Shown: one piece after another, positions 45,902-49,928 of the stretch
Numbering within the stretch: the stretch's first letter is position 1
Layout of the letters: the number at the start of each line of letters is the position of its first letter
From: Sphaerochaetaceae bacterium
GTDB lineage: Bacteria > Spirochaetota > Spirochaetia > Sphaerochaetales > Sphaerochaetaceae
Assembly: GCA_028691695.1 (NCBI GenBank)
Contig: JAQUYU010000003.1
Span: 1 to 49,928 of the forward strand
Direction of reading: 5' to 3'
DNA length: 49,928 nt
Notes under the pieces: generated by a model
Seen by the model: only the letters and a program-made list of their open reading frames with translations
Database searches by the model: none
Told to the model about the DNA's origin: nothing
Translations under genes and position numbers: made by a program

Positions 45902-48817
45902 ATGCTCAGAGTGGGAATCGATGTTGGATCCACGACGCTCAAGTGCATCGCATTGGATGAAAACGGGAATCTTGTCTTCTCACGCTACCAGAGGCACATG
46001 TCCAAGATCAGGGAAACTTCGGCGGCGATGATTTCAGAATTGACCAGCGCTGTCGGTGACCAGACTGCCTCGATCGGAGTCAGCGGATCGGCGGGAATGG
46101 GAATGGCGCAGGATCTTGGACTGGCGTTCTCACAGGAAGTCTATGCCGAACGCAAAGCAGTGCTTGATGAATTCCCGGACGCCTCTGTCGTGATCGAGCT
46201 AGGCGGCGAAGATGCCAAGATCCTGTTTCTCAAAGGTCAGCTTGAAGTCCGGATGAACGGATCGTGCGCGGGCGGGACTGGCGCATTCATCGACCAGATG
46301 GCAAGCCTCCTGAATGTTCCATCCGACAAGATTGAAGCCCTTGCACATGAAAGCAAGCAGTGCTACACGATTGCATCACGCTGCGGAGTGTTTGCAAAGA
46401 CAGATGTCCAGGCTCTGATAAGCCAGGGCGCGAAGACCGAGGATATTGCATATTCGGTGCTTCAGTCTGTTGTGAACCAGACGATTTCAGGGCTTGCCCA
46501 GGGACGACGGATCGATGGTCAGGTAGTGTACCTCGGCGGCCCTCTGACATTCATTCCCACTTTGCGGTCGTGCTTTGACAAGACGCTTGGGGTCTCTGGT
46601 GTATGCCCGGCCAATTCCCTGTACTTCGTTGCAATAGGTACGGCGTTGCTGTCAGAAGGCAGCTACAGCCTGTCCGGTCTTAGACAGATGCTTGAGAATT
46701 ACGTTCCCAACAAGCGCTTCACTTCGCTCAAGCCGCTTTTCGAAACCGATGAGGATTATCAGAAATTCAAGGCTCGCCATGGCAAGGACTTCATCCCTGT
46801 AGCCGACCCGTCTTCGTACAAGGGCAATGCCTATGTTGGAATTGATGTTGGCTCTACCACAGTGAAGGTCTGCGTGGTCTCGAGCGACAAGAAGCTGCTG
46901 TATTACACATATCAGAAGAACAATGGCACTCCGGTGACAGCAGTGAAAGATTCGCTTCTATCCTTCATGGAGAAATACCCTGATATCCATATCGTCCGTG
47001 GATGCAGCACTGGCTATGGAGAGAACCTTGCAAAGGCTGCATTCGGGCTGAGCGATGGAATCGTTGAGACTGTGGCGCATCTTTATGGTGCCCGATTCTT
47101 CTATCCTGAAGTTGATTTCATCATTGATATCGGCGGACAGGACATCAAGTGCTTCAAAGTCAACGATGGGGTAATCGATGACATCTTTCTTAATGAAGCG
47201 TGTTCTTCAGGTTGCGGGAGCTTCCTTCAGACATTCTTCGGTTCGCTTGGATACACCGCTGAGGAGGCTTCGGCTCTTGCCTTGAAGGCCAGGCATCCTG
47301 TGAACCTCGGATCACGTTGCACCGTGTTCATGAACAGCCTGGTGAAGCAGGCTCAGAAGGATGGTGCGAGCGTTCCGGATATCTTCGCAGGACTTGCAAT
47401 CAGCGTTGTGAAGAATGCCTTGTACAAGGTGATCCGCTGCTCTGATCCGAGCAAGCTTGGAAAGCATATAGTGGTCCAGGGTGGAACATTCCTGAACGAT
47501 GCAGTGCTTCGCTCTTTCGAGCAGGAGCTTGGACTTGATGTAGTGCGTCCTGACAAAGCCGAGCTTATGGGAGCTTTCGGATGTGCCCTGTATTCTCTCG
47601 GAAAAGGGCAGGGAGAAGGAATCATCACTCTCGAAGAACTTCAGAGCTTCCAGTATTCCGCCCATGGCGTTGTCTGTCAGGGATGCACCAACCATTGCCA
47701 GCTGATGATAAGCACATTCTCTGGAGGAAGGCGCTTTGTAAGCGGAAATAAATGCGAGCGCATGGTCAATCCATCAGCGTTCATCAAGAACCCTGAAGAA
47801 CTTGATATGTATGCATTCAAGCAGCAATACATGGCTGGTCTTGATCTTGGATCAGGGCAGGGGCGTGAGAAGATTGGAATTCCCATGGTGCTCAACATGT
47901 GGGAACTGCTTCCGTTCTGGTCTGCTTTCCTAACAAGCCTGGGATATGAAGTCGTCGTCTCGGATCCTTCAAGCCGTCAGACATACCTCGATGGTCAGAT
48001 GACCATCCCAAGCGATACAATCTGCTACCCAGCAAAGCTTGTCCACGGGCATGTGCAGAATCTCGCCGACAAGGGCGTCAAGAAGATATTCTATCCATGC
48101 TCGAGCTACAATATCGACGAAAAGAAGGGCGACAACCATTTCAACTGCCCGGTTGTTGCATATTATCCCGAAGTTCTAAGACACAACATCCCGTTCTTCG
48201 AGGATGGCAGCATTGAGCTCATAAGCCCATATGTAAGCATCGCTCGCCCTGTGAAGTTCATAAAGCGCATGCATGAATGCCTCGGTCTTCCGTATGCCAG
48301 GCTCATCGCAGCTTCTGATCTGGCCTATGAAGCATACCGCAAATACATTGATGCAATCAGGATGCATGGAAAGAAGATCATTGCCAACGCCTCAGAGAGG
48401 AGCATGCCTATCTTCGTCCTCGCCGGCCGCCCTTATCATGCAGACAAAGAAGTTAACCATGGACTTGATGGCCTGATTCTCCAATGCGGGGCTGCAGTTC
48501 TGTCTGAAGACAGCGTTGCGTACCTCGAAAAGAAGCAGAAGCGAAACGTTCTCAATCAATGGACCTACCATGCACGCATGTATGACAGTGCACGCTACGT
48601 CCTGACTCAGCCTGATATGAATCTGATTCAGCTGGTTTCCTTCGGATGCGGTCTTGATGCCGTTACTTCCGATGAGGTGCGGAAGATCATCAACAATGGC
48701 GGGAAAATCTACACCCAGCTTAAGATTGATGAAATCGCCAATCTCGGTGCGGTGAAGATCCGTGTCAGGAGCCTTCTTGCCACTTTGGATGACAACGGCA
48801 GAGGAGAGAAGAAATGA
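45902..48817 (+). CDS. 2-hydroxyacyl-CoA dehydratase activase, double ASKHA domain with DUF2229
   Basis: Activases of the BadF/BadG/HgdC family use ATP and a [4Fe-4S] cluster to push an electron into 2-hydroxyacyl-CoA dehydratases or related reductases. The 971-residue protein has two activase domains, each starting with the phosphate-binding GIDVGSTT (near 5 and 316) and each with a Cys segment: NGSCAGGTGAFIDQMA and NEACSSGCGSFLQTFF. A Cys-rich linker, VVCQGCTNHCQL, and a C-terminal DUF2229-type region (TICYPAKLVHGHVQNL) follow. These long proteins (COG3580-like) occur with a dehydratase-like partner; their substrate is unknown. ATG 45902 is chosen, as the longer frame from TTG 45890 runs through motif copy F. 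The stop overlaps the next start (ATGA). Confidence 0.9.
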   Translation: MLRVGIDVGSTTLKCIALDENGNLVFSRYQRHMSKIRETSAAMISELTSAVGDQTASIGVSGSAGMGMAQDLGLAFSQEVYAERKAVLDEFPDASVVIELGGEDAKILFLKGQLEVRMNGSCAGGTGAFIDQMASLLNVPSDKIEALAHESKQCYTIASRCGVFAKTDVQALISQGAKTEDIAYSVLQSVVNQTISGLAQGRRIDGQVVYLGGPLTFIPTLRSCFDKTLGVSGVCPANSLYFVAIGTALLSEGSYSLSGLRQMLENYVPNKRFTSLKPLFETDEDYQKFKARHGKDFIPVADPSSYKGNAYVGIDVGSTTVKVCVVSSDKKLLYYTYQKNNGTPVTAVKDSLLSFMEKYPDIHIVRGCSTGYGENLAKAAFGLSDGIVETVAHLYGARFFYPEVDFIIDIGGQDIKCFKVNDGVIDDIFLNEACSSGCGSFLQTFFGSLGYTAEEASALALKARHPVNLGSRCTVFMNSLVKQAQKDGASVPDIFAGLAISVVKNALYKVIRCSDPSKLGKHIVVQGGTFLNDAVLRSFEQELGLDVVRPDKAELMGAFGCALYSLGKGQGEGIITLEELQSFQYSAHGVVCQGCTNHCQLMISTFSGGRRFVSGNKCERMVNPSAFIKNPEELDMYAFKQQYMAGLDLGSGQGREKIGIPMVLNMWELLPFWSAFLTSLGYEVVVSDPSSRQTYLDGQMTIPSDTICYPAKLVHGHVQNLADKGVKKIFYPCSSYNIDEKKGDNHFNCPVVAYYPEVLRHNIPFFEDGSIELISPYVSIARPVKFIKRMHECLGLPYARLIAASDLAYEAYRKYIDAIRMHGKKIIANASERSMPIFVLAGRPYHADKEVNHGLDGLILQCGAAVLSEDSVAYLEKKQKRNVLNQWTYHARMYDSARYVLTQPDMNLIQLVSFGCGLDAVTSDEVRKIINNGGKIYTQLKIDEIANLGAVKIRVRSLLATLDDNGRGEKK

Positions 48818-49928
48818 AAGGACAGAAGATGACTTTTCTCATACCGAACATGGCGCCGATTCACTTCGGCCTTATACGTGAGGTATTCAATAATTTCGGC
48901 TATGACAGCGTGCTGCTTGAAAACACAAGCTCTCGTGTTCTGGATGCAGGACTCAAGTATGTTCATAATGACATCTGCTATCCAGCACAGCTGGTCATCG
49001 GTCAATTCATCGATGCTCTTTCTAGCGGGAAGTATGATCCAAAGCATACTGCGCTTTTCATCTCGCAGACCGGCGGGGGCTGCCGTGCAAGCAACTATTA
49101 CTTTCTTCTCAAGAAAGCCCTGAAGCGAAGCGGCTACGGCGACGTAGAAGTGGTGAGCCTTAATCTGAAAGGCATGAACAGAAGCTCAAGCTTTCATCTG
49201 AGGCCTGTAATGCTTGTTCAGGCTTTCGTGGCATTGATCTATGGCGATCTTCTGATGATGCTTTCAAATCAGACTAGGCCTTACGAAGTGAACAAAGGTC
49301 AATCCGATGCCCTTGTTGCCAAATGGCTTGAAATCCTTGGTGGGAAATTTGCCCGCAACCGTGGCTATCTTAGCAAAGCGATGCGGGTCAATATGAATGC
49401 AATTGCCAAGGATTTCGCAGCCGTTGAGCGCCGCAAGGAAACTAAGATCAAGGTCGGGATCGTTGGCGAGATCTACATGAAGTACTCGGAGCTTGGCAAT
49501 AATCATCTTCAGGATTTCCTTGAGAGCCAGGGCTGTGAAGTAGTCCTTCCAGGAATCACAGGTTTCGTGTTCTATGGCTTTGACAATGTTCCTAATGACC
49601 GGCATTACTATGGCGGAAAGTTCCTAAGCAGCATTGGCTCGCTTCTTATGATGAAGCTCATGACCCGCATCGAGCGCAATATGCTCTCTGTCGTCAGATC
49701 GCAAGGATGCTTTGAGGTTCCATCGACTTACCATGAGCTGAAGAAGCGCGCAGAGGGTCTGATTGACTACGGGGTGAAGATGGGCGAGGGATGGCTCCTT
49801 CCTGCTGAGATGCTGGACCTTGCCGAGACGGGTACCCCAAACATTGTATGCACCCAGCCTTTCGGATGCCTTGCAAACCATATTGTTGCAAAGGGAATGA
49901 TCCGCACTGTGTCGGCGAGAACCGGAGC
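48814..49928 (+). CDS. 2-hydroxyglutaryl-CoA dehydratase-like component, cut by window end
   Basis: The frame opens with ATG 48814 in an ATGA overlap and stays open for 371 codons to the window edge. It reads MKGQKMTFLIPNMAPIHFG, then a Cys-containing NDICYPAQLVIGQF, SQTGGGCRASNYYFLLKKAL, VGIVGEIYMKYSELGNN and VCTQPFGCLANHIVAKGM. This matches the COG3581/HgdB-related proteins encoded next to long activases, with cysteines that could hold an Fe-S cluster. It probably receives electrons from the activase; the substrate is unknown. The C-terminus is missing. Confidence 0.85.
   Translation, partial: MKGQKMTFLIPNMAPIHFGLIREVFNNFGYDSVLLENTSSRVLDAGLKYVHNDICYPAQLVIGQFIDALSSGKYDPKHTALFISQTGGGCRASNYYFLLKKALKRSGYGDVEVVSLNLKGMNRSSSFHLRPVMLVQAFVALIYGDLLMMLSNQTRPYEVNKGQSDALVAKWLEILGGKFARNRGYLSKAMRVNMNAIAKDFAAVERRKETKIKVGIVGEIYMKYSELGNNHLQDFLESQGCEVVLPGITGFVFYGFDNVPNDRHYYGGKFLSSIGSLLMMKLMTRIERNMLSVVRSQGCFEVPSTYHELKKRAEGLIDYGVKMGEGWLLPAEMLDLAETGTPNIVCTQPFGCLANHIVAKGMIRTVSARTG

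Overview
The window looks like chromosomal DNA from a spirochaete, probably a gut-associated Sphaerochaeta/Treponema-like lineage. This rests on inference: two ABC binding proteins have signal peptides that run into an A-[GQ]-G-A-K-E mature start common in spirochaetes, lspA is followed by the small membrane protein often found there in treponemes, and base composition is moderate. No rRNA, phage or intact insertion sequence is present. Gene density is high and most genes have a clear family.

Layout. 1-314: 5' end of an AAA/DUF4143 gene and a 23-bp tandem repeat. 315-1777: rsmI and a SpoU-type RNA methyltransferase. 1777-6439: a double phage-shock (Psp) locus, pspA-pspC and pspA-pspB-like-pspC-DUF4097, around a divergent PspF-like activator. 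Each pspA has a textbook sigma-54 promoter preceded by the same ~30-bp upstream element. 6526-9969 (minus): ankyrin protein, DUF4037 nucleotidyltransferase, Lon-like protease. 10055-15732: Nif3-like protein, lspA, small membrane protein, a glycosidase-like propeller protein, nicotinamidase-like hydrolase, HSL-type hydrolase lacking its serine, zinc ribbon, galE. 15932-22484: oppABCDF peptide importer with a terminator after oppA. 22573-25636: PAS/hybrid histidine kinase split by a +1 frameshift. 25653: tRNA-Arg(CCT). 26154-32390 (minus): pstSCAB-phoU-phoB-phoR behind a Pho box. 32485-41124: DMT transporter, secreted protein, SNF2 helicase, DtxR-type regulator, PHP phosphatase, cytidylate-kinase-like protein and a two-gene SufC/SufB-like (SMS-type) Fe-S assembly pair. 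41155-44842: M18 aminopeptidase, deoC, cdd, GNAT. 44905-45788: candidate small RNA and a MazE/AbrB-PIN toxin-antitoxin pair. 45902-end: 2-hydroxyacyl-CoA dehydratase activase and its dehydratase-like partner, cut by the window end.

The less ordinary content lies between genes. A near-identical 15-bp motif (AGGGATTGGCCAGAA) recurs at six gene borders. Two of these copies lead into related mosaics ending in 8-9 bp minisatellites (about 26.0 kb and 42.6 kb). Many genes have a -10 box only 6-8 nt before the start codon and no ribosome binding site, pointing to leaderless mRNAs. The Psp regulatory layout and the minimal Suf pair are the most coherent systems.
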